The notes under the pieces are model-generated. The model did no database searches. It saw nothing but the letters and a program-made list of their open reading frames with translations, and was not told where the DNA came from. From Parietaria judaica (lineage: Eukaryota > Streptophyta > Magnoliopsida > Rosales > Urticaceae): DNA of 64,000 nucleotides. The stretch covers positions 12,352,606-12,416,605 of the forward strand of contig OX940865.1 in assembly GCA_954871525.1 (NCBI GenBank). Reading direction: 5' to 3'. This document shows positions 1 through 10,330 of this stretch, piece after piece; within the stretch, counting starts at the first letter, position 1, and the number at the start of each line of letters is the position of its first letter. The translations under genes and the position numbers were made by a program.

Positions 1-348
1 TGTGAAAAACGTTCTCACAAAACAGCCTCTGGTTTCCACTCTTCAGACCGACCTAGAAACATCCAAACCACATCTCCACCGTTCAGAACATACCTCTATG
101 TCTTAGGAACGTTCTGTCCAAAAATCATGACGTCCAACGGTGAAAGAGTGCGCAATGATGATTTTCCTGAGGGTCGACGAAACTGGGCGAAAACCGCGAA
201 TTTGCTCTCTTTCTCTTTCTCTTGTTTACTCTATTTCTTCATCTCATCTAAGTCATTTATGACCTAGGCTTCATGGGCCGGGTACATGAATCAATGGGTC
301 AAAAATAACCCACATTTTTGGGCCTCCAAATAGGAGGGATACCCAACA
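1..348 (-). repeat. 3' LTR of copia element (partial)
   Basis: Position 1 matches 7454 of the other LTR and the match runs to the CCCAACA end at 348. Compared with the right copy it lacks about 6 bp and 17 bp in the CT-rich stretch and carries about 30 extra bp near 310-340. Confidence 0.95.
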
Positions 349-360
349 AACTCCCCCGAC
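349..360 (-). other. Polypurine tract of copia element
   Basis: On the minus strand the sequence directly before the 3' LTR is a G-rich purine run (GGTCGGGGGAGTT), the expected primer for plus-strand DNA synthesis. Confidence 0.8.
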
Positions 361-363
361 CGA

Positions 364-2512
364 CTAGTTGGAGGGCAATGTCAACCCGGCAACTGAGCGA
401 CAAAACTCAAATTTCCCTCTCGGCAAAACCTTTGTCAACATATCGGAACCATTGTCATCGGTGTGAATCTTCTCAAGCTCCATCAACTTAGAATCGAATG
501 CGTCACGGATCCAATGATAACGAACATCAATGTGCTTTGACCTTGAGTGAAACGAGGAGTTCTTCGCTAAATGAATGGCGCTTTGATTATCACAAAACAA
601 GACATATTTTTCTTGTTTGACCCCAAGCTCCATTGTAAATTTCCTCAACCACTTCAAATCTTTCGCCGCTTCAACGACAGCAATGAACTCGGCTTCGGTA
701 GTAGAGAGTGCAACACACTTTTGCAACTTCGATTGCCATGCCACGGCTCCCCCGGCAAAAGTCACCATATGCCCCGAAGTAGATTTTCGATCATCCAAGC
801 TTCCGGCTAGATCCGAATCCGTATAACCAACTAACGTAGGCTTCTCGCATCCCAAAGCTAGTCTCAAATTCAAAGTCCCTCGGAGATATCTCATAACCCA
901 CTTCACGGCCTCTCAATGATGTCTTCCCGGATTTGAGAGATAACGACACACCATTCCCACGGCGTGGGCAATATCCGGCCTCATACAAACCATGGCGTAC
1001 ATCAAACTACCAACCGCCGACGAGTATGGAACGTTCTTCATACTTGACTTTTCATCATCGGTAGATGGACATTGTTGGTGGCTAAGCTTGAAATGAGAAG
1101 CAAGCGGAATGCTCACCGCTTTTGCTTCATCCATCTTGAAACGTCGAAGAACTTTCTCGATGTATGATTCTTGAGACAAGTACAACTTCTTCGCCTCTCG
1201 ATGACGAAAAATCTCAATTCCAAGGATCTTTTTCGCTTGTCCCAAATCCTTCATCGCAAAAGACTCACTCAAAGTCTTCTTCAACTCTTCAATCCGAGCA
1301 ATGTTCTTTCCGACAATAAGCATATCGTTAACATAGAGCAAAAGGATAATGAAATCACCATCGGAGAAATTGCGCACAAACACACAATGATCGGCATTTC
1401 TCATCTTGTAGCCATGTTTAACCATCACTGAGTTAAACTTTTTGTACCATTGTCGTGGTGCTTGTTTCAAGCCGTAAAGACTCTTTACCAATTTGCAAAC
1501 ATAGTCTTCTTTACCATTTTCTCGAAAACCCTCCGGTTGCTCCATGTAAATCTCTTCATGTAAATCACCGTGAAGAAAAGCCATCTTCACGTCCATTTGC
1601 TCAACTTCCAAATCAAGGCTAGCGGCTAGCCCAAGCACTACCCGAATGGATTGCATCTTCACCACGGGAGCAAAAATCTCGCTAAAGTCAATGCCTTTTC
1701 TTTGACTAAAGCCCTTTACCACCAAGCGAGCCTTGAACCGTTTTTGCAAAGTGCTTTCGTCTTGCTTCACACGATAAATCCATCGATTCTTTAACACCTT
1801 TTTACCCTTTGGTAACTTCACCAATTCAAAAGTGTTATTCTCACAAAGCGATTGCATCTCATCTTCCATGGCATCCATCCACTCCTTTTTGTTTTCGTCA
1901 TCCAAAGCTTCTTCAAAGCTTTCGGGTTCTCCGTCATCGGTGAGAAAGACATATTCGTTTGAGGGGTATCGAACGGAAGGATGTCTAACACGAGTGGACC
2001 GCCTCAACTCATTAGAAGGTTGCTCACTTTCATCTTCATGGCTAACCTCATTTTCAACATCAACAAAATCATTAGGATTTAAATGATTAACATGTAAATC
2101 CATACCTTGATTTTCAATTTGCACATCTTCGACAACGGTCGGGGTGGGAGCAAGATTAGTTGGTTCCGCATCAACTAATTCTTCGTCTTCAAAGGTTGGA
2201 ACTTCTTTCTCAACTTTGTCGATATCTTCAATGGTGTAATCTTCCATGAATACAACATCACGACTACGAACAAGCTTTCTTGCAACCGGATCAATGAAAT
2301 AATATCCAAACTCATCGAGCCCATAACCAACGAATATACATTTCTTGGTCTTGTCATCCAACTTCGACCTCTCATCCTTCGGAACGTGCACATACGTCAT
2401 GCACCCAAACACTCGAAGATGGTCATACGTGACATCTTTACCACTCCAAACACGGCTCGGAACATCAAACTTCAAAGGAACACAAGGTGTGAGATTTAGC
2501 ACATGTACAACC
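364..2512 (-). pseudogene. copia polyprotein, 3' part: end of integrase, reverse transcriptase, RNase H
   Basis: This is the second half of the element's single polyprotein frame (about 700 codons here). Visible parts are the integrase C-terminal region with HLRVFGC, a reverse transcriptase starting near the WMDAMEDEM and NRWIYRVK motifs and ending with RPDIAHAVG, and RNase H with GYTDSDLAG, STTEAEF and CDNQSAIHLAKN. Two defects stand out. A TGA stop at 913-915 replaces the usual Trp between reverse transcriptase and RNase H. The catalytic box reads YVND where copia enzymes have YVDD, so the first catalytic aspartate is Asn. The upstream end is the target site of the nested LTR. The frame is otherwise open, so decay is recent. 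Confidence 0.95.
2508..2512. repeat. 5-bp target site duplication, left copy (CAACC)
   Basis: CAACC directly precedes the TGTTGGAC terminus of the nested LTR and is repeated exactly at 5258-5262. Confidence 0.93.
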
Positions 2513-4125
2513 TGTTGGACATGTGTGTCCTTAAACAAGATATTTTATCCCTTTGTAAAAGATTATGACAAGTCGTTGAATAAAGATGATGCTTATTATG
2601 ATAATCTTATTGTAGTTTCTGGTAGAGTAAAATAGAATGTTTGATTCCTTAGTTCATGAAGGATGCAATTATGTTATTATTATCACAACAGAGTCAATGT
2701 GAGGAAGAATTAATAATCATAATAAATGAACTTAAAATGTCCATGACCTGATCAACTGGGTGGGAGCCCATTAATCGTACAAGGTCATCAATGTGACTAA
2801 GTGATAATCCTATTCTGGATTTTGTGTGTGTCACACTCACTAGAAGTGCATTAAGTATGAAGTGTCTTCATATTGGACTGGACCTGACTTAAATTCCGGA
2901 AGTTATCATATAAGACCGTCACTGATAACTTGGAGTTGAGTCACTAGTAGATGATCAAATGGATATTCGATCTAAGTCCTGAGTGATCTTGAGTCCTAGC
3001 TGCTGACTTGATTGTTCTTTGATTTAACCGTTAAAGAACACGAAATATTACAGCTGTTCCCAACACTATTATTTTGGGAACATTATAGTCAGCAGTAAGG
3101 ATAGCTTGGTCATAGACATGGGCATCACACAGCTCTCCTTAGAGTGATGATGATTCCCTTGATTGTCGGTGGTGAGAAGTGAGAGATACCCATGCGCAAC
3201 TTATGAATCGAAACCATAAGTGGGTTACTCATGATATTGCTGACTGAGTCAAGGATGAAAATACAATGAGGGGCATAACGGTAAAAACCGCCTGCTCATT
3301 TATGAATCATCAAGTGAAAGATCAATAACTTGAATTTGATTGTATCAATGGACACCCTGCTATTATAAAGGGAATAATATATACCGTATCACTAAAGAGT
3401 GCAGCCTCGGGTCTATAGTGGAATCACTTCGAGGTTTGACGAACAACTAGCAGTTCGTTGGAGCTTAAGTGATACGGGTCCATGGTCCCCAGGATAGCTC
3501 CGTAACGGATGATACGTACGTGATTAAGACACATTCTGGATAATTTTTAATCATTTGGCTTGACTTATAAAATTGAAAGGTCTGTGTCAGACATCAGATA
3601 GTTTTATCGTTGGCGTGGCAAAAGTATCATATTTTGGTACACGAAATTAACTGACAAAAAAGAAAGTTAGAATTTATATTTTCTATCAGCACCATGTTGT
3701 TGGAAATTAAATTCTAAGCAGCTTTTCTTTTTGAACCAAGTCATTTCGACTTACGGTTAGTGATTTATGGATTTTCTAAGTTTGTGATCGGTTCCATAAA
3801 CTTTGAAATTAAATCTCATGTCACGAATTTAAATGATGGTGTGGCACCATGACATTTTTATGTGTGATATTGAGATCAGGATTTATTAATATAATTTAAT
3901 TATTTGGATTTAATTATTAATATCTTATTAATAATTAATTAATAATTAATAGATTTATATTAATAAATGAATATATATATTTATATATATTAATACGTGT
4001 AAATTCGAATTAGGGTTTGTTATATGAAACCCTAGTTAAATTCGATAGCTTGATTTGGTATTTCTATATTTGCGGCATAAGTACTAAATGTTTTGGTATT
4101 TTAGCAAATCCCTAAAATCAATATT

Positions 4126-4441
4126 ATCCATTGGATCGGTTATAATTTAGTATCAACCGTTGGATTAGGATATTGATAAATTCGAAATTAATAACTTGGT
4201 GACAAAGTTCTATTTTTCGAATTTGATTAATTAATTGTATCCGTTGGATCGGTCTAAGATTTAATCTTTACCGTCGGATTGAGAATTGATTAATTATATA
4301 TATATCTATATATATTCGAATTATGTTTAAGGATAAATTCGAAAAATTGTTTTAATAAATCTATTTATCCTAAACTTATTTGATCCATTAGATCGGTTTT
4401 AAGAATCATCTCAACCGTTGGATCTAGATAATAATGATTCG

Positions 4442-4473
<32 letters not shown>

Positions 4474-4600
4474 CATAATTCGAATTTTATGATGATAAGA
4501 AGATAAGATTGGATTTTTGATTTATCTAAATCTCTCTTATTTAATTAAATCCCTAATTAATTATATCCATTGGATTTAGATGAGATTAAATCTGGACCAT
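4126..4600 (+). repeat. Degenerate direct repeats in the U3 of the nested LTR
   Basis: Four diverged units start near 4126, 4236, 4381 and 4563. Each has the core ATCC(A/G)TT(G/A)GAT, then about 30 bp later a partner CCGTTGGAT-like core (ACCGTTGGAT, ACCGTCGGAT, ACCGTTGGAT, ACCATTGGAT), within TTAATTAT/TTCGAATT-rich sequence. Spacing is about 110-180 bp. They lie just upstream of the TATA box. Confidence 0.75.
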
Positions 4601-4684
4601 TGGATTAAGATAATTAATTATATTTAATTAATGAAATTTGAATTTAGGGAGGGAATATCTCCAAATCGGTTACAGTCTTGAGCC

Positions 4685-4692
4685 TATAAATA
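4685..4692 (+). promoter_or_regulatory. TATA box of the nested LTR
   Basis: TATAAATA within CCTATAAATAGGAGG. The same CCTATAAATAGGAGG core recurs in the LTR at 26667, as expected for LTR promoters. Transcription would start about 30 bp downstream, in the C/T-rich stretch around 4715-4760. Confidence 0.7.
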
Positions 4693-5257
4693 GGAGGCTC
4701 ATTCTACACATTTTTCACACCTTTCCCCAGAGAAAAATTCGAACTCTCCCTCTTCCTCAGGGTCTGCGAATTTTCTCTCTGATCTCTTTCTTCTGGTTCG
4801 GCTTAGGAGACTATTTCTCCGGAAGCTTAAAAAGAACCATCAGTTAAAGTTTTGCGACGGAGTCCTGCCGGCGAAGCCCACGCTTCGGTACGAGGATTCC
4901 AGGAGAATATCCCGGAAGATCACGGGAGATTCCCTTAGCACCGGCGGAGCCCTGCCCGATTCAGAGCGCGCAGCCGGAAATCGTCAAACGAGGTACGGCC
5001 TTATACATTGGGTTAATAAATGCAAACATTTACTGCTTTCTATTTATTTCCTATTATGACTAGTTTATTAATAATGAGTTATGAATATTAAATTGCATAA
5101 TATTTATCAGATCTTGGGATATGGATATTATCCGATATTCAGACCATTGTTTGGATAACAAGTTTTTCCGCTTTAAAATAATTTTTAAATGTTACCCTGA
5201 CGGTTCGGACGTATAAATCGTGATAATTATACGGAATCCGAGACGTGATTTCCAACA

Positions 5258-5262
5258 CAACC
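5258..5262. repeat. 5-bp target site duplication, right copy (CAACC)
   Basis: This is the exact partner of 2508-2512 and marks the right edge of the nested LTR. Confidence 0.93.
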
Positions 5263-7130
5263 GTACTCAATGCTTCGCCCCAAAAATACTTAGGCAACTT
5301 TGATTGAGAAAGCAAGCATCTCATTCTTTCAACCAAAGTTCTATTAATTCTTTCGGCCAACCCATTCAATTACGGTGTCTTCGGAGGAGACTTTTGGTGA
5401 CGTATACCTTGCTCTCGGCAATATTCATCGAAAGGACCGATGTATTCTCCCCCGTTATCCGTTCGGGAACACTTAAGCTTTTTCCTCGTTTCTCGTTCAA
5501 CCGACGCTTGAAACGGCTTGAAGGTATCTAACACTTGATCTTTTGTCTTCAAGGTGTAAGCCCAAACTTTCCGAGAGTAATCGTCGATAAAAGTCACAAA
5601 GTAATAAGCAGCGCCAAGGGACCGTGTCTTCATCGGCCCACAAACATCGGAATGTACCAAGTCTAACACTTGTGACTTTCTCTTTGGTTCAAAAGACCGA
5701 AACGATACGCGTCTTTGCTTTCCCGCCAAACAATGCGAGCATCTCTTCAACTTTGCGTTGGAAACTCCAAATAGTGCATTCTTTTTCGCCAAGATTCCCA
5801 AACCTTTCTCACTCATATGACCCAAACGTTTGTGCCATAGTTCGGAAGAACTTTCATCTTCGCAAGTGTTGACGTAGCATTTAGAACTCCCAAATTGCGC
5901 GACATACAAATTGGAGCGTCTTTTTCCTCTAGCAATCACCATTGAGCCTTTCTCTAGTTTCCATTCATTTTCCAAGAAAGAGTTGCCATAGCCTTCATCG
6001 TCCAATTTTGAAACCGACAAGAGATTGAACCGAAGGTCCGGAACATGCTTCACATCTTTGAGAACTAGAAAAGTGTCATTACTAGTTTCAACACATACAT
6101 CTCCAATTCTAATCACTTTTGAGTATCCCTTGTTCCCCATGCCGACAATACCAAAATCACCGGCCTTATAAGTGGAGTAAATATCGCGTCGTGAAGTCCC
6201 GTGCGAAAAAGCACCACTATCAACCACCCAACTCGTCTCATCGCGAGATAAATTGACACTTTCTTCATAATCATCACAAACGACAAAGAAATCATCAACA
6301 ATAGCCACATTTTCAGTATTGTTACCTTCTTTCTTGACATCGTTGTTGTTGTGGTTGATCTTCTTTCCCTTGCCTTCATTTCTCAACTTCCGGCAATACT
6401 TTCTAATGTGGCCTTTCAAGCCACAACGATGGCACTCAACATTAGCCCATCTATTTGAACCTCCGCGCGACGCTCCTCGTGATGCACCACGGTTATTTGA
6501 ACCCCGGGCATGATTTCTCCCCCTCGACTCGGTAACCAATACCTTGGAATTTGAAGAGGAGCCTTGAGAATTTCTTCTCATATCTTCATTCAAAATGCTA
6601 CTCTTTGCCAAATCCATCGACATAATACCATCCGGAGCAGAATTAGACAACGACATCCTAAACGTCTCCCACGAGTTCGGCAAAGTACCTAGAAGCCACA
6701 ACCCTTGAATCTCATCATCCAATCTAAGATTCATCGTCGCCATTTGGTTCATAATTCCTTGGAAATTATTCAAGTGATCGGTTATTGGCGTACCGTCATG
6801 ATACTTCAAGGCTATCATTTGCTTGAGCAAGAACATCTTGTTATTCTCGATCTTCCGTGCATAAAGCTCCTCAAGCTTCCTCCAAAGGATGTTAGCACGA
6901 GTTTCACTAACCACATGGTTCCGAACATTGTCCTCCACCCATTGTCGAATGTACCCACAAACTTGTCGATGCAACAAATTCCATTCTTCATCACTTTTTT
7001 CTTCGGGTTTCTCGGTAGAGAAAACCGGCAAGTGGAAATTCTTGACAAAGAGCAAGTCTTCCATTTTTCCTTTCCAAACATTGTAATTGGAACCGTTCAA
7101 ACTCTCCATTCGTGACGTGTTCGCCTCCAT
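5258..7130 (-). pseudogene. copia polyprotein, 5' part: GAG, protease, integrase
   Basis: The frame starts at an ATG at 7130. In order it shows a GAG domain ([18 protein letters not shown] near the N terminus), a CCHC zinc knuckle ([14 protein letters not shown]), the protease active site [10 protein letters not shown], the integrase zinc-binding region (HKRLGH, then CSHC) and integrase core residues in SDVCGP and TDNGGE. A TAA stop at 5370-5372 interrupts integrase shortly before NGLAERINRT. The frame continues past it to the nested LTR insertion. GAG and POL are in one frame, as in most plant copia elements. Confidence 0.95.
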
Positions 7131-7149
7131 AGTCGCACAAAATCAAACC

Positions 7150-7164
7150 ACGGCTCTGATACCA
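7150..7164 (-). other. Primer-binding site of copia element (initiator Met tRNA type)
   Basis: The minus strand reads TGGTATCAGAGCCGT, three bases inside the 5' LTR. TGGTATCAGAGC is the standard plant retrotransposon primer site complementary to the 3' end of initiator methionine tRNA. Confidence 0.93.
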
Positions 7165-7167
7165 CTT

Positions 7168-7797
7168 TGTTGGGAGAAAGCGCAACGCAACGGAATCTCA
7201 ATATCTCCCAATAGCCGCTGAAATATGAAGGCGATAATAATCGAAACACAACCACGAACACGAGACAATTTTAGCGTGGAAAAACCCCCAAAACGGAGTA
7301 AAAAACCACGGGACCCGTAGGCCGCTTAAAATCCACTATAATCAAGAGTGGGGTACAAACGAAGTCTTCCCTAGATAAAACTAGAGGCATACATCATCAT
7401 CATCAAGATCGAACACCAATCTCGGATTACAACAAACAAGCAAGAGAAGAATTTGTGAAAAACGTTCTCACAAAACAGCCTCTGGTTTCCACTCTTCAGA
7501 CCGACCTAGAAACATCCAAACCACATCTCCACCGTTCAGAACGTACCTCTATGTCTTAGGAACGTTCTGTCCAAAAATCATGACGTCCAACGGTGAACGA
7601 GTGCGCAATGATGATTTTCCTGAGGTTCGACGAAACTGGGCGGAAACCGCGAATTTACTCTCTTTCTCTTTCTCTTTCTCTTGTTTACTCTCACTTCTTC
7701 ACTCTTCTATTTCTTCATCTCATCTAAATCATTTATGACCTGGGCTTCATGACCGGGTACATGAATCAATGGGTCAAAAATAACCCCATACCCAACA
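7168..7797 (-). repeat. 5' LTR of copia element (630 bp)
   Basis: The LTR is bounded by TGTTGGG and CCCAACA and is complete here. Positions 7454-7797 match the partial copy at 1-348. It ends about 140 bp upstream of the inferred CNX7 leader, and its own transcription would run away from CNX7. Confidence 0.95.
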
Positions 7798-7936
7798 CTT
7801 TTTAGGATTTATTTATTTATTTATTGTCTTGATTACTAAATTGAATGTTCAATTATTATTTTTTCTCGATCCTTCTTCTCAGTCGATTCTCCTCTTCAAC
7901 GAGTCTCCATCACCTCCGATCTCTGAGCAACACCCG

Positions 7937-8041
7937 GTCAGTACGAGCAAGCCCTAAACCCGCGCTCTGTTGTCGAAAATGGGTTTAAACTTGCTATCTT
8001 TCATTCATTGCATCTAAAGGCTTATTACTAGTTGATTACAG
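7937..8041 (+). other. Possible 5' UTR intron of CNX7
   Basis: CACCCG/GTCAGT at 7936/7937 and TTGATTACAG/GT at 8041/8042 are plausible donor and acceptor sites in the CT-rich leader. The coding start follows 12 bp after the acceptor. Not confirmed by transcripts. Confidence 0.45.
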
Positions 8042-8053
8042 GTGTGTGGTTCC

Positions 8054-8359
8054 ATGGAAGAACCGGAAGTTAGTACCGGCATTGTTGACAAGCTAAGCGA
8101 GAAGAAACTAAGTGTGAAAATCAAGGTGTTGTTCTTCGCTAGAGCTCGAGATCTGACGGGCTTGGCCGAAATGCCAATGGAGGTTCCGTCGGGAAGCACG
8201 GCTCGCGACTGTTTGAGCAAACTCGTGGCTGAGATTCCGAGCTTGAAGGAGATCAGCAATTGCATCGTTGTGGCCCTCAACGAGGAATACGCGCCCGACT
8301 CCGCCGTTGTCAAAGACAAAGATGAATTAGCCATAATACCTCCCATCAGTGGTGGCTAG
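8054..8359 (+). CDS. CNX7: Molybdopterin synthase sulfur-carrier (small) subunit, MoaD/MOCS2A type
   Basis: This single-exon gene encodes 101 residues. It is the ubiquitin-fold sulfur carrier of molybdenum cofactor synthesis: its C-terminal Gly-Gly is thiocarboxylated by the CNX5 sulfurase, and with the large subunit CNX6 it converts cyclic pyranopterin monophosphate to molybdopterin in the cytosol. The sequence shows the MoaD features [16 protein letters not shown], the [14 protein letters not shown] strand pair and the terminal IIPPISGG. Length and C-terminal placement of GG are normal. The ATG at 8054 is chosen because the frame upstream has only a GTG and an apparent splice acceptor. The gene stands alone. 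A copia LTR ends about 250 bp upstream of the ATG, so its promoter region may have been replaced or shortened. Confidence 0.95.
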   Translation: MEEPEVSTGIVDKLSEKKLSVKIKVLFFARARDLTGLAEMPMEVPSGSTARDCLSKLVAEIPSLKEISNCIVVALNEEYAPDSAVVKDKDELAIIPPISGG

Positions 8360-9340
8360 TTATAATTAGAAGTGTACTTCACATTGTTCACAAAGGTACC
8401 TTTTTTTTTAACTTCTCTTGGGCAATAATAATAAAAGAAGTGTAATTTCCATATGTATGCTTGAGAATTTTCTGTATATGGTTTACAAATATTGCAAGGA
8501 GCATTTGCTTTTGTTGTTGGCCTGCGATTGTGATAGACCCGCGATTTTGACAAACTACAGGAGGAAGGGCGCTATGCTCATTTAACAATTTAATTTAAGC
8601 CCTTCAATGTTTTTTTTCCTATAGTTAATTACGGTAATTAGGGTTACGGAATTATTGATCTAGGCTTTGCAAGCATATCGGTGCCGGTTTGTGTTAGGAG
8701 AGGGCTGTGTTTTGGTTTTGTCATCTTTACTCAAGGGGTTCGTGGGGAAGTTTGGGCCGTGCTCTCGAGAGAACGTACCATTTCTAATTTCCGATCATTG
8801 TAATAAAATATCCGGGGATTCATGGCATCGGTGAAATCCCGTTGCTTACTCATTTGGATTGTTTCTTCTCGTTTTGATACCGGGTGTAATTATGGTTTGA
8901 TTAGGCCATATAGACGACCCCCTAGGGCGCAACAACACATTTTTGGGATTTCGGAACAACCTTGATGACTTACGAGAGAGTTACCGCCTTAACTCTCGAA
9001 GGAGAAAGCTTGTTGTCGTGTTCTTACTTCTTACTATGTTTTCTCAGTAATATTCAACCGTCACTACCTTGGTGACGTTTTCTTCTTAATTCTTTGTACG
9101 AAAAAGTGTGTGGATCCTATCGCAGATCAATCGATGCTTCAAATTGTTCGCAAACAAAGTGATTTTTTCTTTCTTTCTTGAAAATAATGAAGGAAGTGTA
9201 ATCTTTAATATATAAATATGTACGCGATGGTCATGATTTGGGTGATGGGACATGATTTTGTTGTTGTTGTTATTGCCTTTGAATGGATTGCTTGGATTAT
9301 AAGGTGTTATTGGCTCTTAAGAATGGGTGTGAATGGTATC
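8360..9340. other. CNX7 3' flank; no gene recognised
   Basis: AT-rich 3' UTR sequence is followed by about 500 bp of less AT-rich DNA (about 8640-9130) without a long open frame. It has the texture of an old transposon or LTR, but no termini were found. AATAAT(A/G)AA(A/G)GAAGTGTAAT occurs near 8426 and again near 9184, suggesting that the duplication that made the small copy at 9341 extended beyond the coding part. Confidence 0.5.
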
Positions 9341-9445
9341 ATGGAAGGACCTGACGCTAATACCGGCATTGAATACGCGCCCGACTCCGCCATTGTCAAA
9401 GACGAAGATGAGTTAGCCATCATTCCGCCCATCAGTGGTGGTTGA
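9341..9445 (+). CDS. Internally deleted CNX7 copy keeping the Gly-Gly tail (34 codons)
   Basis: The frame aligns with CNX7 residues 1-10 and 78-101. The missing residues 11-77 correspond to a precise 201-nt in-frame deletion, joined at ACCGGCATTG/AATACGCG. Start, frame, Gly-Gly terminus and stop are intact. In the 24-codon tail about five of seven differences from CNX7 are silent; the two replacements are V to I and K to E. The same frame is open upstream to an ATG at 9218, which would add 41 residues including a strongly hydrophobic stretch (FVVVVIAFEWIAWII). Without the beta-grasp core it cannot be a normal sulfur carrier. It is most simply a decaying duplicate; expression is unknown. Confidence 0.55.
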   Translation: MEGPDANTGIEYAPDSAIVKDEDELAIIPPISGG

Positions 9446-10330
9446 ATGACTCCAATTCCACGGCTTCAGGCTCCAATTCCACTGACAATGGCTTGCTTTA
9501 TCTATTGTTAAAATGGTTTGCTAAATGTATATGGGTAAAAGGCCTAAAAGAATGGTGTAAAAGGGTATCTTCCTTAGTGACCAATCTCTTTGAAATTGAA
9601 ATTTTTATTTTATTTTTTGCCTGGTAAACAAGGTTTGTTGTCCCTTCAAAAGACTGAGAAAAGAGTATTTTCCTTGATGAATAGTTTCTTTGTATTGAAG
9701 AATCCTATCCTTTCCTTTCAATGGCTTGTTTTGGTGTAAGAGATGTTTGCCCATTGATAAAACTCTATAGCCCATTGGCCATTACTAAGGTGGTTTTATG
9801 ACCTTAGATTCCCAATGTTAGGCCAAATCTTAAATCTGTATCAAAGTCAACATACCCATCACTCATCATAGCACTTCCTCAATCTTAAATATATACCAAA
9901 ACTCAATATTTTAAATATTGTCTTCATTGCCACGTAGGGTATGAAAAAAAAAAAAAAAAAAGTCAAAAAGATTCATCAAGACCTCCCAAATTCCAATCCA
10001 AAACTGCCTAAATTCGATGAATTTGTTGATTTCAATTTACTTCATTCTAAACAAGGGTGGTTGAATTCAGAAAAATCTCATAGCGTACAGTACAAACTTT
10101 GGATCTCTCCATTCCCAAAAGCACGAGAATTATTTGTATATCATCTTTATACACACACAAGACTTGATTAAATATAGACACAAAAGCTAAGAGGAAACAT
10201 AATCTAAGGCATGGCCGACCAGTATAACCCAAGCACATTCCTTTCTTCTTCTTTTTTATTTTCTTTCCTTGCAATCCAAGTATTCACTTCCACACATGGA
10301 AGAGAACTAAAGAAAGAATCGTTATCTGGC
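9446..10330. other. Intergenic; no gene seen
   Basis: AT-rich sequence with a poly-A run at about 9943-9960 and no convincing frame. It contains the 3' flank of the minus-strand gene that ends at 10331. CTCCAATTCCAC occurs twice, 22 bp apart, near 9449. Confidence 0.6.

Larger units (their letters stand above)
2513..5257 (+). mobile_element. Nested solo LTR of a different LTR retrotransposon (2745 bp)
   Basis: The sequence begins TGTTGGAC and ends TTCCAACA. It is flanked by an exact CAACC duplication and interrupts the integrase frame of the copia element: the reading frame resumes perfectly if the insertion and one target copy are removed. No internal coding region or second LTR copy was seen, so a solo LTR left by recombination between two LTRs is the simplest reading. 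A TATA box in the plus orientation (4685-4692) about 570 bp before the right end fits a long U3 followed by R-U5. The length is at the large end for plant LTRs. A non-coding LARD-type element is the alternative. The family was not identified. Confidence 0.88.
1..7797 (-). mobile_element. Ty1-copia LTR retrotransposon, degenerate, left end outside window
   Basis: The element runs on the minus strand. Its 5' LTR is at 7168-7797 and its 3' LTR is at 1-348, cut by the window edge (about 287 bp are missing). The LTR termini are TGTTGGG and CCCAACA. A primer-binding site lies inside the 5' LTR and a purine-rich tract inside the 3' LTR. The coding order is GAG, protease, integrase, reverse transcriptase, RNase H, which is the copia order. 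By eye the shared 340 bp of the two LTRs differ by about 8-9 substitutions plus several indels, roughly 3%, so this is a moderately young insertion. The element is dead: the polyprotein has two in-frame stops and a 2.7 kb LTR sits inside integrase. The right flank starts CTTTT; the matching left target duplication cannot be checked because it is outside the window. Confidence 0.96.

Noticed and set aside
4638..4847. 69-codon frame in the nested LTR
   Set aside because: It spans the TATA box and leader of the LTR, has no homology I recognise, and is explained as non-coding LTR sequence.
8042..8053. CNX7 start four codons earlier
   Set aside because: The upstream codon is GTG and lies directly after an apparent splice acceptor; the ATG at 8054 matches family length.
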